Assembly: GCA_045606685.1 (NCBI GenBank)
Contig: JAZUSJ010000105.1
Location: forward strand, 1 to 17,777
Reading direction: 5' to 3'
DNA: 17,777 nt
Source: SVQP01 sp045606685
Lineage (GTDB): Bacteria; Bacillota; Clostridia; Oscillospirales; CAG-272
Below the pieces are notes generated by a model. That model had not been told where the DNA came from. It saw nothing but the letters and a program-made list of their open reading frames with translations, and did not search any database. Below are positions 7,763-14,938 of the stretch, piece by piece (the stretch's first letter is position 1; each line of letters opens with the position of its first letter). The translations under genes and the position numbers were made by a program.

Positions 7763-10168
7763 ATGAAAAAGATTCTTATGCTTTTGATGGCAGCGGTACT
7801 GGTCTTGTCCATGGCTTTCGTTCTGGTTGCTTGCGATCCCGGCGAGCAGCAGGGCGGTGAAGAGACCACGGACGGCGCTTCCGACGTTACCACCGATGCT
7901 ACCACCGAAAACCCCACGACCGATGAGGTTACCACCGATGATCCCGGCGCACAGGAGCCTACGGATCTGGAGAATGCAGCTGAGTACGTTCGTCAGCTGT
8001 ACAAGGACACCACCGTTACCGCTGCTGACTACACGCTGATTTCCAACGTGAAGGTTGGCGGTATTGACTACAAGATTACCTGGACTGTCAATACTGACAA
8101 GATCACCCTGACTGTTGGCGAGGACGGCACCGTTACCGTTGACGTTCCCGATGAGGCAGCAGAGGAGATTGCTTACGTTCTGACCGCAACCGTTGCTGAC
8201 GCAGAAGGCAACACCGTTGCAAAGGAATTCAACCGTACCGTTCCCAAGTTTGCAGTTACCACCTGGGCTGAGTACCAGGCAGCTAAGGAAGGCGACAACC
8301 TGGTTGTTCAGGGTATCGTTGTTGCTATCAACTCCAAGGCAGCCGGCAACACCAGAAACCACCTGTTCCTGCTGGACGAGAGCGGCTACGGCGGCTACTA
8401 CTCCTACCAGATGGACGCTGACCCCGTTGCTGATCTGGGCATCGAGGTTGGTATGACCGTTCGCGTTTCCGGTCCTGCTGCTCCTTACAGCGGCATGATG
8501 GAGATCAAGGGCGGCATCGCTACCATTGTCAACTCCGAGATCAAGACCTTTGAGCCCGTTGACATTACCGATAAGTTCGTTCCCGAGACCAACTTCAACG
8601 AGCTGGTTGGTATGCCCGTAATCATCAAGGGCGTTACCCTTGGCGGCCAGGAGCTGGCAAATGCAACCAGCCAGTATCTGTTCTTCGAGCTGAACGGTGT
8701 TCAGTCTTACGTAAGAACCTACGTAACCGACTTCCCGACCACTCTGAAGGCTGACGATAAGGCAACCATCGATGCAGCACACGCTGAAAAGTTTGGCTAC
8801 ACCGCTGACGTGACCGGTATCATGATCACTTATTCCGGCAATCCTTACATCATTCCTACCTCTGTAGATTGCTTCTACAACCTTGCACTGCCCGAGAGAG
8901 GCGATGCTGAAAAGGTTACCTTTGAAAAGGACGCTCTGTCCTTCGAATCCACCATTGCCAAGGGCGGCGACATCACTCTGCCCCTGACCGGTGTGACTTA
9001 TCCCGAGGTTTCCATCAGCTGGGCATCCGACAGCGAGCTGGCTGTTGTGAACGGCGACAAGCTGACCGTTACCATTCCTACCCAGACCACTACCGTGAAG
9101 CTGACCGCTACCGTTACCTGCGGCGGCGCTACCGAGACCAGAGAGTTCGAAGTAAAGATCCTGGCAGGCAGCATGACCTACGAGCAGATCGTTGACGCGG
9201 CTTACGGCCTGGGCGTTGGCGAGGCTCTGGACGGCACTTACCGTCTGTTTGGCGTGATCACCAGCGTTGATACCGCTTGGAGCGATCAGTATGGCAACAT
9301 CACCGTGACCATCCAGGTTGGCGATATGGCTGACAAGCTGATCCAGTGCTTCCGTCTGAAGGGCGAGGGCGCGCAGGATCTGAAGGAAGGCGACGCAATT
9401 ACCGTTGAAGGCGTTCTGAAGAACTACAACGGCAAGATCGAATTTGACGCAGGCTGCGTACTGGTTGGCATGGGCGAGGTAATTTCCCAGCAGGCAATTC
9501 TTGACATCGCTTACGGCGTAGCACAGGGCGTTGTTACCGAGGAAACCTACACCCTGACCGGTGTGATCTCCAGCGTTGATACCGCTTGGAGCGATCAGTA
9601 CAAGAACATCACGGTTACCATCATTGTGGAAGGTAACACCGAAAAGCCCATCCAGTGCTTCCGTCTGAAGGGCGAGGGCGCCCAGGGCCTGAAGGTTGGC
9701 GATACCATTACCGTTACCGGTAACTTCACCAACTACAACGGCAAGATCGAGTTCAATGCAGGTTGCACGCTTGATAATCTCGTTCCCGGCGAGGGCGGCG
9801 AAGAAGAGGGCGGTGACAACACCGAAACTCCCGCTCCCACAGGCAACGGCACTCTGGAGGCTCCTCTGACTGTTACTCAGGCTTTGGCAGCATGCGCAGA
9901 TCTGGCACAAGGCACCGCCTCTGCAGATAAGTTCTATACTAAGGGTACAGTTACCTCTATCGGTCGCGGTGGCAACTATTACAGTGAAGTTTACTTCACC
10001 GATGGCACCAGCACCATGCTGATCTACACTCTGAATCCTATGGAAGGTATGGGTGAGCTCAAGGTTGGTGATGTCATTACTGTTCACGGCTTTATCAAGA
10101 ACTACAATGGCACCATCGAGTTTGCCTCCAATGGCGGTGAGTACGTTTATATCGTTGCACTGGGCTGA
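7763..10168 (+). CDS. Large modular surface lipoprotein with Ig-like and repeated OB-like domains
   Basis: The 801-residue product has a lipoprotein signal peptide (FVLVAC, Cys24) and an acidic Thr-rich tether to about residue 68. The modules, judged by pattern, are: an atrophied bacterial Ig-like domain (about 70-163, ending KEFNRTVPKF); an OB-like domain (about 166-265, VVQGIVVAI to VRVSG); a second beta region (about 270-375); a second Ig-like domain (about 380-468, SISWASDSE, then VKLTATV); two nearly identical 103-residue OB-like units (about 472-677, each with SVDTAWSDQY and IQCFRLKGEGAQ); an acidic Gly/Glu linker (about 678-702); and a third, divergent OB-like unit (703-801, ending in IKNYNGTIEF). 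No catalytic motif is seen. It probably binds a polymer, nucleic acid or polysaccharide, on the cell surface. AAGGAG sits five bases before the ATG. It is last in the block, before a strong terminator. The function is inference. Confidence 0.8.
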   Translation: MKKILMLLMAAVLVLSMAFVLVACDPGEQQGGEETTDGASDVTTDATTENPTTDEVTTDDPGAQEPTDLENAAEYVRQLYKDTTVTAADYTLISNVKVGGIDYKITWTVNTDKITLTVGEDGTVTVDVPDEAAEEIAYVLTATVADAEGNTVAKEFNRTVPKFAVTTWAEYQAAKEGDNLVVQGIVVAINSKAAGNTRNHLFLLDESGYGGYYSYQMDADPVADLGIEVGMTVRVSGPAAPYSGMMEIKGGIATIVNSEIKTFEPVDITDKFVPETNFNELVGMPVIIKGVTLGGQELANATSQYLFFELNGVQSYVRTYVTDFPTTLKADDKATIDAAHAEKFGYTADVTGIMITYSGNPYIIPTSVDCFYNLALPERGDAEKVTFEKDALSFESTIAKGGDITLPLTGVTYPEVSISWASDSELAVVNGDKLTVTIPTQTTTVKLTATVTCGGATETREFEVKILAGSMTYEQIVDAAYGLGVGEALDGTYRLFGVITSVDTAWSDQYGNITVTIQVGDMADKLIQCFRLKGEGAQDLKEGDAITVEGVLKNYNGKIEFDAGCVLVGMGEVISQQAILDIAYGVAQGVVTEETYTLTGVISSVDTAWSDQYKNITVTIIVEGNTEKPIQCFRLKGEGAQGLKVGDTITVTGNFTNYNGKIEFNAGCTLDNLVPGEGGEEEGGDNTETPAPTGNGTLEAPLTVTQALAACADLAQGTASADKFYTKGTVTSIGRGGNYYSEVYFTDGTSTMLIYTLNPMEGMGELKVGDVITVHGFIKNYNGTIEFASNGGEYVYIVALG
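9263..9681 (+). repeat. Recent in-frame tandem duplication (309-bp period) inside the OB-repeat gene
   Basis: A 29-bp block at 9263-9291 recurs exactly at 9572-9600, and a 32-bp block at 9341-9372 recurs exactly at 9650-9681. Both pairs are offset by 309 bp (103 codons), so the two units have no net insertions or deletions between these blocks. The units encode SVDTAWSDQY and IQCFRLKGEGAQ. Confidence 0.9.
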
Positions 10169-10205
10169 TTAGCGATATAAGCTGTTTGTAAAATAAACCC
10201 AAACG

Positions 10206-10241
10206 AAAAAAGACGTTGCACCTCGGTGCAGCGTCTTTTTT
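10206..10241. terminator. Bidirectional intrinsic terminator between convergent operons
   Basis: A 15-bp stem pairs 10206-10220 with 10227-10241 around the 6-nt loop CCTCGG, with one G-U pair. Six A and six T residues at the ends make it a good terminator in both directions. It separates the lipoprotein block from the minus-strand surE operon. Confidence 0.9.
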
Positions 10242-10252
10242 GCTTGTACAAC

Positions 10253-10279
10253 AAAGGGCGGGGATCCCCCGCGCCCTTT
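10253..10279 (-). terminator. Second GC-rich hairpin just beyond the surE stop
   Basis: AAAGGGCG (10253-10260) pairs with CGCCCTTT (10272-10279), and the centre contains the palindrome GGGATCCC (10261-10268). It lies 8 nt past the surE stop on the minus strand and lacks a clean T-run of its own. It probably acts with the terminator at 10206-10241 or protects the 3' end of the mRNA. Confidence 0.5.
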
Positions 10280-10286
10280 ATTGCGT

Positions 10287-11012
10287 TTATTGATTGATAT
10301 ACCCCGCGAGCTTTTTAAACACGGGCATATTGGTGCGGTCGGATTGCAGGGGAGTGATGGAAATATAGCCGTTCATGACGCAGTCGGTGTCCAGGTCGAG
10401 ATTCTTGGTGTTCTCAAAAATGAACTGGCCCACCTGCGTATAAGTGCCGTTGCCCATGTCCACCCATTCGTCCGAATAGTGCGCCATGCCTTGGCGGGTG
10501 ATGCGAATGCCTTGCGGATTCTCGGGGATATTGACGTTATAGAGATTGTTGACGCCAAAGAGGTTGTTGCGCTCAAAGAATTTGAACACGTTATCCAGCT
10601 GCTCCAAGGCACCGGAAAGTGTGTTCGGATCGGTGGAGAGCGCCATGCCCTGAACGCCCTGCGCAGCAGCCTCGTAAATCGCGCCCACCGTGCCGGAGTA
10701 CACGATATCCTGACCGATATTATAGCCGCGATTGATGCCGGAGATGACCAGGTCGTACGTTTGGCCAAGACCGATGATCCCGTAGCGCACGCAATCGGCA
10801 GGCGTGGAATCCACGGCGTAGGCGGTGGTTTCGGGGCAGAGATCGTAAGGCGTTACGGCAATGGGGCGAAAAATATCAATGCCGTGGCTCTTGCCGCTCT
10901 GCTCGTGCAAGGGGGCAACCGTGGTCACCTCACCGTATTTGGCCGCCCATTTGACCAAAGGGAGCAAGCCCTCAGCCTTGATGCCGTCGTCGTTTGTAAT
11001 CAGTATTCTCAT
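10287..11012 (-). CDS. surE: 5'/3'-nucleotidase SurE
   Basis: The 241-residue product matches SurE. The N terminus, MRILITNDDG, carries metal-binding Asp8 and Asp9. Ser39 in VAPLHEQSGKS and Asn94 in SGINRGYNIGQD complete the metal site, and YSGTVGAIYEA is the family's conserved loop. SurE is a cytoplasmic, metal-dependent phosphatase that hydrolyses nucleoside 5'- and 3'-monophosphates, and in E. coli it also acts on short polyphosphate. Length is normal (about 240-260). Its ATG overlaps the stop of the upstream DHH gene in an ATGA arrangement, so translation is coupled. With the two DHH phosphoesterases upstream, it could finish degradation of short oligonucleotides down to nucleosides. It is the last gene of the operon. 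Confidence 0.96.
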   Translation of the reverse strand: MRILITNDDGIKAEGLLPLVKWAAKYGEVTTVAPLHEQSGKSHGIDIFRPIAVTPYDLCPETTAYAVDSTPADCVRYGIIGLGQTYDLVISGINRGYNIGQDIVYSGTVGAIYEAAAQGVQGMALSTDPNTLSGALEQLDNVFKFFERNNLFGVNNLYNVNIPENPQGIRITRQGMAHYSDEWVDMGNGTYTQVGQFIFENTKNLDLDTDCVMNGYISITPLQSDRTNMPVFKKLAGYINQ

Positions 11013-11980
11013 AACCAGCCCTCGTTTTCTGCCTTGTATTTGGCCAGCGTCTGGTCAGCTTCGGCCACCAGAGTCATAGCCTGGCGCTTGTTGCGCACGG
11101 TAGCACCGCTTGCACAGGCGTGACCGCCGCCGTTGTAGCGCTCTGCGATCTGATTGACCGTGACAAAGCGGGAGCGCAGTCTGACGCGAATCTCGGTTTC
11201 ATGCTCGATAAAGATCATCCAGATCAAGGAGCCCTTGATCGAATCCAAAAGGGAAACGGCCGAGGCCGCCTGCTCGTGCGAAAGACCGTATTTTTCCATG
11301 GTTGTGCGGCTGATATACAGGTATGCCACGCCTGCAGGCGTCATTTTCATGTTTTTATAGACGTAGGATTTGAATTTGAAGGTCTCGGTGTCCTGCAGAT
11401 ACAGGTTGGCGTACAAAACCTCAGTATCAATACCAAGATCCAAAAGCATTCCCGCCATGCGCAACGTGTCGCCCGAGGTGCTGCTGAAGCGGAAGCGTCC
11501 CGAGTCGGTGACCATACCGGTGTACAGGTAAGTGGCCGCCTCGCGGTCGATCTTTAGCTGGTCCTTGAAGGTGAAATAGAACTTTGCCACCATTTCGCAA
11601 GCGGAGGAAGCCTCCTCCTCCACCCAGGAAAGATCACCGTAAGGATTGACGTTGATGTGGTGGTCGATCTTGATCAGCTCGCGGCACAGCTCGTATTTGG
11701 GATTGGAGATGCGGCCTGTGTTGCCCGTGTCCAGCACGATGCCCAGCGCGTCCGTGTACAAAGCGTCCTCCACGGGCGCGTCGTCCTCTCCAAGGAATGC
11801 AAGGTACTCTGCGCGATCCTCGTCGATCAGATAGATCTGCTTTTCGGGGAAGGAGAGCTTGAGAATGGCTTTAAGTCCCTTTGTTGCGCCTACGCAGTCA
11901 CCGTCGTTGCGCGCGTGGCGGAACAGCATGATGCGATCGTATTGCTTGATTTTATCTAAAATCTGCTGTAAAATTTCCAT
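11009..11980 (-). CDS. DHH/DHHA1 phosphoesterase, NrnA-like, second copy
   Basis: The 323-residue product has the full DHH layout. Motif I is FRHARNDGDCVGAT (Asp26 and Asp28; the usual Pro before DGD is Asn). Motif II is VLDTGN (Asp84), the DHH triad is at 106-108 in KIDHHINV, and the DHHA1 domain ends with NGGGHACASGA (283-293). In Bacillus, NrnA degrades 2-5-nt RNA and removes the 3'-phosphate from pAp; relatives act on cyclic dinucleotide products. It has no N-terminal membrane or CBS/PAS domains, so it is not GdpP-like. Its start overlaps the stop of the first copy by one base (TAATG), with GGGAGG inside the preceding gene. Many genomes have one nrnA here; the tandem pair suggests split substrates. 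Which activity belongs to which copy is unknown. Confidence 0.92.
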   Translation of the reverse strand: MEILQQILDKIKQYDRIMLFRHARNDGDCVGATKGLKAILKLSFPEKQIYLIDEDRAEYLAFLGEDDAPVEDALYTDALGIVLDTGNTGRISNPKYELCRELIKIDHHINVNPYGDLSWVEEEASSACEMVAKFYFTFKDQLKIDREAATYLYTGMVTDSGRFRFSSTSGDTLRMAGMLLDLGIDTEVLYANLYLQDTETFKFKSYVYKNMKMTPAGVAYLYISRTTMEKYGLSHEQAASAVSLLDSIKGSLIWMIFIEHETEIRVRLRSRFVTVNQIAERYNGGGHACASGATVRNKRQAMTLVAEADQTLAKYKAENEGWL

Positions 11981-12924
11981 TATGCGTTACCTCCCGCTGC
12001 CAGAGCATCCAGCTCGGCAAGCATCTGCATTGCCTGCTCGCGATCCTTGAGCGTTGCGCCGCTTGCCTTGATATGTCCGCCACCGCCGTACTTGACAGCA
12101 ATCGCGTTGATGTTGTACTTGCTCGAGCGCAGCTCGCAAAGCACGCCATCGTCGGTTTCGGTAAAGTTTACCCAAATATCCACACCGCGGATCTCGCCCA
12201 TGGTATTGACCATGCCGCGCGAAACGGTAAAGGTGTCCGCACCGGTCTGCGCCAGCTCTTGTTTAGTGGTGTATATGTAAGCCACGTTATGCTCGGTGAA
12301 TTGAATCTTCAGTACGAACGAGGCACGCAGACGGATAAAGGAAAAATCGTCGGCATACAGATTTCTGTAAATGTCGTTGGTGTCAAAGGGGTGAGACTTC
12401 AAAAACGACGCCAGACGGAAGGTGTTTGCCGTGGTGGAATCGTAGCGGAAGCGCCCTGAGTCGGTCACCATACCGGTGTAAAGCGACTTGGCGGCAAGAG
12501 GGGAGAGCGTAAGGCCGCTTTCCATGGCAAATTCGGTGACAAGACCGCAGCAGCTTTCATAAGAGCTGTCTGTGACCTCAATGTCAGCAATGGTCTCACA
12601 GAAAAGGTGGTGGTCAATGCGTGCCGATACGTGCGCTGTGGTATAGCGGTCGTCGCTGATCAAGGCCTTTGCGGAGGTGTCCAGCACGATTGCCAGCGCA
12701 TCCTTGTAGTCCTCGTCTGCCACCTCGTCCATGGTGCTGTCCTGCATAAAGGCGAATCGCTTGGCGGGATCACCCACCGTCAGCACGCGCTTTTCGGGAA
12801 AGTTTTCCTTGATGATGTGTTTCAGTCCGATCTGGCTGCCCATCGCGTCACCGTCGGGATTGGTGTGACGGTGAATGATAATGGTGTCGTGGCAGCGGAT
12901 CTGCTCTAAAATTTTTTCGAACAT
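11980..12924 (-). CDS. DHH/DHHA1 phosphoesterase, NrnA-like, first copy
   Basis: The 314-residue product carries motif I HRHTNPDGDAMGS (Asp24 and Asp26), motif II VLDTSA (Asp82), the DHH triad at 104-106 (RIDHHLF) and a DHHA1 domain with YGGGGHIKASGA near 279-290. Unlike its downstream paralogue, it keeps the standard PDGD motif, so it is the better match to classic NrnA, a bifunctional oligoribonuclease and pAp phosphatase that acts in the cytoplasm. AAAGGAG lies just upstream of the ATG, and 18 nt separate it from the dGTPase-like gene. The two copies share the SLYTGMVTDSGRFR / YLYTGMVTDSGRFR segment, showing common origin, but differ widely elsewhere, so the duplication is old. Confidence 0.92.
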   Translation of the reverse strand: MFEKILEQIRCHDTIIIHRHTNPDGDAMGSQIGLKHIIKENFPEKRVLTVGDPAKRFAFMQDSTMDEVADEDYKDALAIVLDTSAKALISDDRYTTAHVSARIDHHLFCETIADIEVTDSSYESCCGLVTEFAMESGLTLSPLAAKSLYTGMVTDSGRFRYDSTTANTFRLASFLKSHPFDTNDIYRNLYADDFSFIRLRASFVLKIQFTEHNVAYIYTTKQELAQTGADTFTVSRGMVNTMGEIRGVDIWVNFTETDDGVLCELRSSKYNINAIAVKYGGGGHIKASGATLKDREQAMQMLAELDALAAGGNA

Positions 12925-12942
12925 ATATATCTCCTTTGTTGT

Positions 12943-14142
12943 TTAATCAAAATAACCGGTGTATTCCACACTGAGCGTACTGTCGGGAAAGAGATAGCGA
13001 TGCAGATCCACAAAATAGGTTTCGGTCATGCTTGCGATAAAATCGACCACGATCTGATTGTATTCGGTGCTTTCGTAAGGCTTTGTACGCTTGTAATGGA
13101 TCTTGTTGAGATAGTCGATGTGGTGGGTATAAATGGGGGCATATTTGTTGCCTGCGCGCAGATCGTCCAAGCATTGTCCGTAGATCTCGGCCATCATGGG
13201 CTTGGCTGTGTTTGGCAGATTGGCTTTGGTGGCGGCGGAATTGTAGATCATACGGTAATTGGCCGCCTTGGAATCCACGAGTGCCTTGAAATGGCGCTTG
13301 TCCATGCAGATGCGATTCTTTCCGTAGCTGTTTTCAATGATATTGACCACCAAATTATTGATGATCTCGGCATTGATCGATCCGATGTCCTCGTTGAAAA
13401 ATACAGATTCCTCCACGACTCCCGCGCGGTCGGCATCCTGCCTGTCCTTGCCAAGATAGGCAATGATGTCAGAAATACGCACGACAATGGCTTCAAGCGA
13501 GCCGGGGAGAATGGAGTTTGCATAGCCGGGCTCGGTGTAGCAGCGCTCGATCATGCGGTCAAATTCCGCAAAGCTTTGCACGGGCTGCGGCTCGTATTCC
13601 ATCATCTCCACCTCACCGTTGTGCGTGGCAATGCCGTGAAGCGTTTGCAGGCTGATGTTGTAGGGAAACATGACGTCCAGCACGCGCACCGAGTGGACGT
13701 TATGAAAGAAATAACGCCCCGTGTGTGCGTGGTAAAGCTCGCAAAGATAGGATTCGCCCGAATGCGCAAATGGCGGATGGCCGATGTCGTGGCCAAGCGC
13801 GATGGCCTCGATCAGGTCAAGATTGAGCCCAAGTGCAGCACCGATGGTGCGTGCAATGCGGGAAACCAACTGCACGTGCAGGCTGCGACGGGTGATGTCG
13901 TCGTTTTTGATCAGCGAAAACACCTGTGTTTTGTCGGTATAGCGGTTATAAAAGGGGCAATGCAGGATTTTGTCAATGTCGTGTACAAAGGGCGGACGCC
14001 ACACGCTGGCGCTGTCGGACGCAATGCTTTTGCGGCGAATGACGCTGCTGTTTTCGTATCCGATGTGAAAAGACGCGCCTTCAAGCCTGTCCTGAACAAT
14101 GCTTGCGGTCACGGCAGGTGATAGAGATTCGTATTTTGGCAT
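12943..14142 (-). CDS. dGTPase-like HD-domain triphosphohydrolase
   Basis: The 399-residue product has the metal-binding HD motif H...HD...D: His89 in LHVQLVSRIARTIG, His118-Asp119 in ALGHDIGHPPFAHSGE, and an Asp in VRISDIIAYLGKD. HDIGHPPFAHSGE and the early SRIAR segment are hallmarks of deoxyguanosinetriphosphate triphosphohydrolases, cytoplasmic enzymes that convert dGTP or other dNTPs into deoxynucleoside and triphosphate. The C-terminal part (after about 260) is typical of the shorter dGTPase group of Gram-positives. The first gene of the minus-strand operon, it has GAGGT upstream of the ATG and its own promoter at 14192-14220. It may control dNTP pools, or join salvage of nucleotides with the two DHH enzymes and SurE. 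The preferred dNTP is not visible. Confidence 0.88.
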   Translation of the reverse strand: MPKYESLSPAVTASIVQDRLEGASFHIGYENSSVIRRKSIASDSASVWRPPFVHDIDKILHCPFYNRYTDKTQVFSLIKNDDITRRSLHVQLVSRIARTIGAALGLNLDLIEAIALGHDIGHPPFAHSGESYLCELYHAHTGRYFFHNVHSVRVLDVMFPYNISLQTLHGIATHNGEVEMMEYEPQPVQSFAEFDRMIERCYTEPGYANSILPGSLEAIVVRISDIIAYLGKDRQDADRAGVVEESVFFNEDIGSINAEIINNLVVNIIENSYGKNRICMDKRHFKALVDSKAANYRMIYNSAATKANLPNTAKPMMAEIYGQCLDDLRAGNKYAPIYTHHIDYLNKIHYKRTKPYESTEYNQIVVDFIASMTETYFVDLHRYLFPDSTLSVEYTGYFD

Positions 14143-14191
14143 GTCTTACCTCGTCAATCTATATGGTGAATTTGAATATGCTTAACATAAT

Positions 14192-14220
14192 ATTATACTA
14201 TAAATGCGCGCAAAAAGCAA
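14192..14220 (-). promoter_or_regulatory. Sigma-A promoter of the dGTPase-DHH-DHH-surE operon
   Basis: On the minus strand, TTGCTT (14220-14215) and a perfect TATAAT (14197-14192) are separated by 17 bp. Transcription would start near 14185, giving a leader of about 43 nt. Confidence 0.7.
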
Positions 14221-14373
14221 ATGTTTTTGCAAAAGAAATTGATGGAAAACGTATTCTTGTAGGAACGTACAAAAACGGCAGCCGAGATTTGTCGAAAAAG
14301 CCGTCCATTGGTAGGGGCTGACGTCCTCGACAGCCTCGTCACGCATTGCCCCGAGTGTCATCCTGAGCGGAGC

Positions 14374-14430
14374 GTGCAATCCCAATCTGTCATTCTCGAG
14401 CGCAGCGAAGAATCTTGATTGGGATTGCAC
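14374..14430. repeat. Inner stem-loop of the intergenic repeat
   Basis: GTGCAATCCCAATC (14374-14387) and GATTGGGATTGCAC (14417-14430) are exact reverse complements, a 14-bp stem around a 29-nt loop holding the GTCATTCTCGAGCG motif. It lies within the left arm of the larger palindrome. Confidence 0.85.
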
Positions 14431-14502
14431 CGCGAAGTCGAAGTTTTGCAGAGTGTAGCGGTATTTCGCAATAAGTTGCGAAATGGCGCGAAGCGGAGCA
14501 AA

Positions 14503-14517
14503 CCCGCCGCAGGCGGG
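14503..14517. repeat. Small GC hairpin in the left arm of the repeat
   Basis: CCCGCC-GCA-GGCGGG forms a 6-bp stem with a 3-nt loop. It has no T-run and is probably a structural part of the repeat. Confidence 0.6.
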
Positions 14518-14813
14518 ATCTGCGTAGGTTTCTGACACGTCGCCTACAGAAGTTACATTTGAAACGTGATCGGATAGGGGTAGGCAAGCGAAGATTGATA
14601 CGCATCAAGAACATTTCAAAAGCTAAGCAAGCATTGAGAAAACCCATCGCAGATCCCGCTCCGCGCTTCCATACGTCGCGCTCGCGGTTTTTCTTCGCTA
14701 CATTCTGCAGCTCGCTGCGAATTTCGCTCCGAAAAACTTCGACTCGGTCGCTTCGCGACACTCGCTCAGGATGACACTCGGGGTGGCGCTCCCAACCGTT
14801 CTTCAAGGGGGGC

Positions 14814-14842
14814 TTGCTTTCCTAAATCGCATGTGCTATAAT
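14814..14842 (+). promoter_or_regulatory. Extended -10 promoter of the sigma factor gene
   Basis: TTGCTT (14814-14819) and a perfect TATAAT (14837-14842) are 17 bp apart, and TG at 14834-14835 gives an extended -10. Transcription would start near 14849, leaving a leader of about 90 nt. It is a housekeeping-type promoter, with no ECF-like AAC -35, so simple autoregulation is not suggested. Confidence 0.75.
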
Positions 14843-14938
14843 AGTTTCATAAAAATTTTTCGATCTACCCAACCTTTTGCCAAAATCCGGAGTCTTATAA
14901 GTGAACCCCCAAAAAAGACACCGAGAAAGGAAATGCAC

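Larger units (their letters stand above)
14349..14783. repeat. Large imperfect palindromic intergenic repeat
   Basis: The 800-bp gap between the divergent genes contains no convincing protein gene. Its core is an inverted repeat: 14349-14369 is the exact reverse complement of 14763-14783 (21 bp, containing GTCATCCTGAGCG). Nested inside, 14513-14524 pairs with 14648-14659 (12 bp). The stretch 14431-14500 partly matches the reverse complement of 14690-14755, including GTCGAAGTTTT against AAAACTTCGAC. A third related copy, GTCATTCTCGAGCGCAGCG, lies at 14389-14407. The element is GC-rich and could fold into a long cruciform or RNA hairpin. It resembles dispersed intergenic repeats (REP/BIME or MITE-like) of the GTCATCCTGAGCG type. 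No flanking target duplication was seen. Confidence 0.7.

Noticed and set aside
6244..7935. Minus-strand open frame of 563 codons across the nuclease gene
   Set aside because: It is antisense to a well-supported SNase lipoprotein and spans two genes and their gap, so it is a composition artefact.
9263..9681. Possible CRISPR-like direct repeats
   Set aside because: There are only two copies at a 309-bp spacing, in frame within a gene, encoding duplicated protein units.
7682..10087. Long open frame on the minus strand opposite the OB-repeat lipoprotein, by coincidence also 801 codons
   Set aside because: It mirrors the sense gene's codon bias, has no proper ribosome binding site, and its protein lacks recognisable domains. 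The sense frame has a signal peptide, a lipobox and repeated domains.
13000..14121. Plus-strand open frame of 373 codons opposite the dGTPase-like gene
   Set aside because: The minus strand encodes clear HD-domain motifs, and the plus-strand product shows no family features or ribosome binding site.
14390..14806. Open frame of 138 codons on the minus strand within the palindromic repeat
   Set aside because: The translation is Arg-rich and low in recognisable structure, as expected from repeat DNA, and it runs across the inverted arms.
14143..14938. Possible tRNA or riboswitch in the long intergenic region
   Set aside because: No cloverleaf, no conserved riboswitch core and no terminator-antiterminator pair was found. 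The structure is explained by the inverted repeat.
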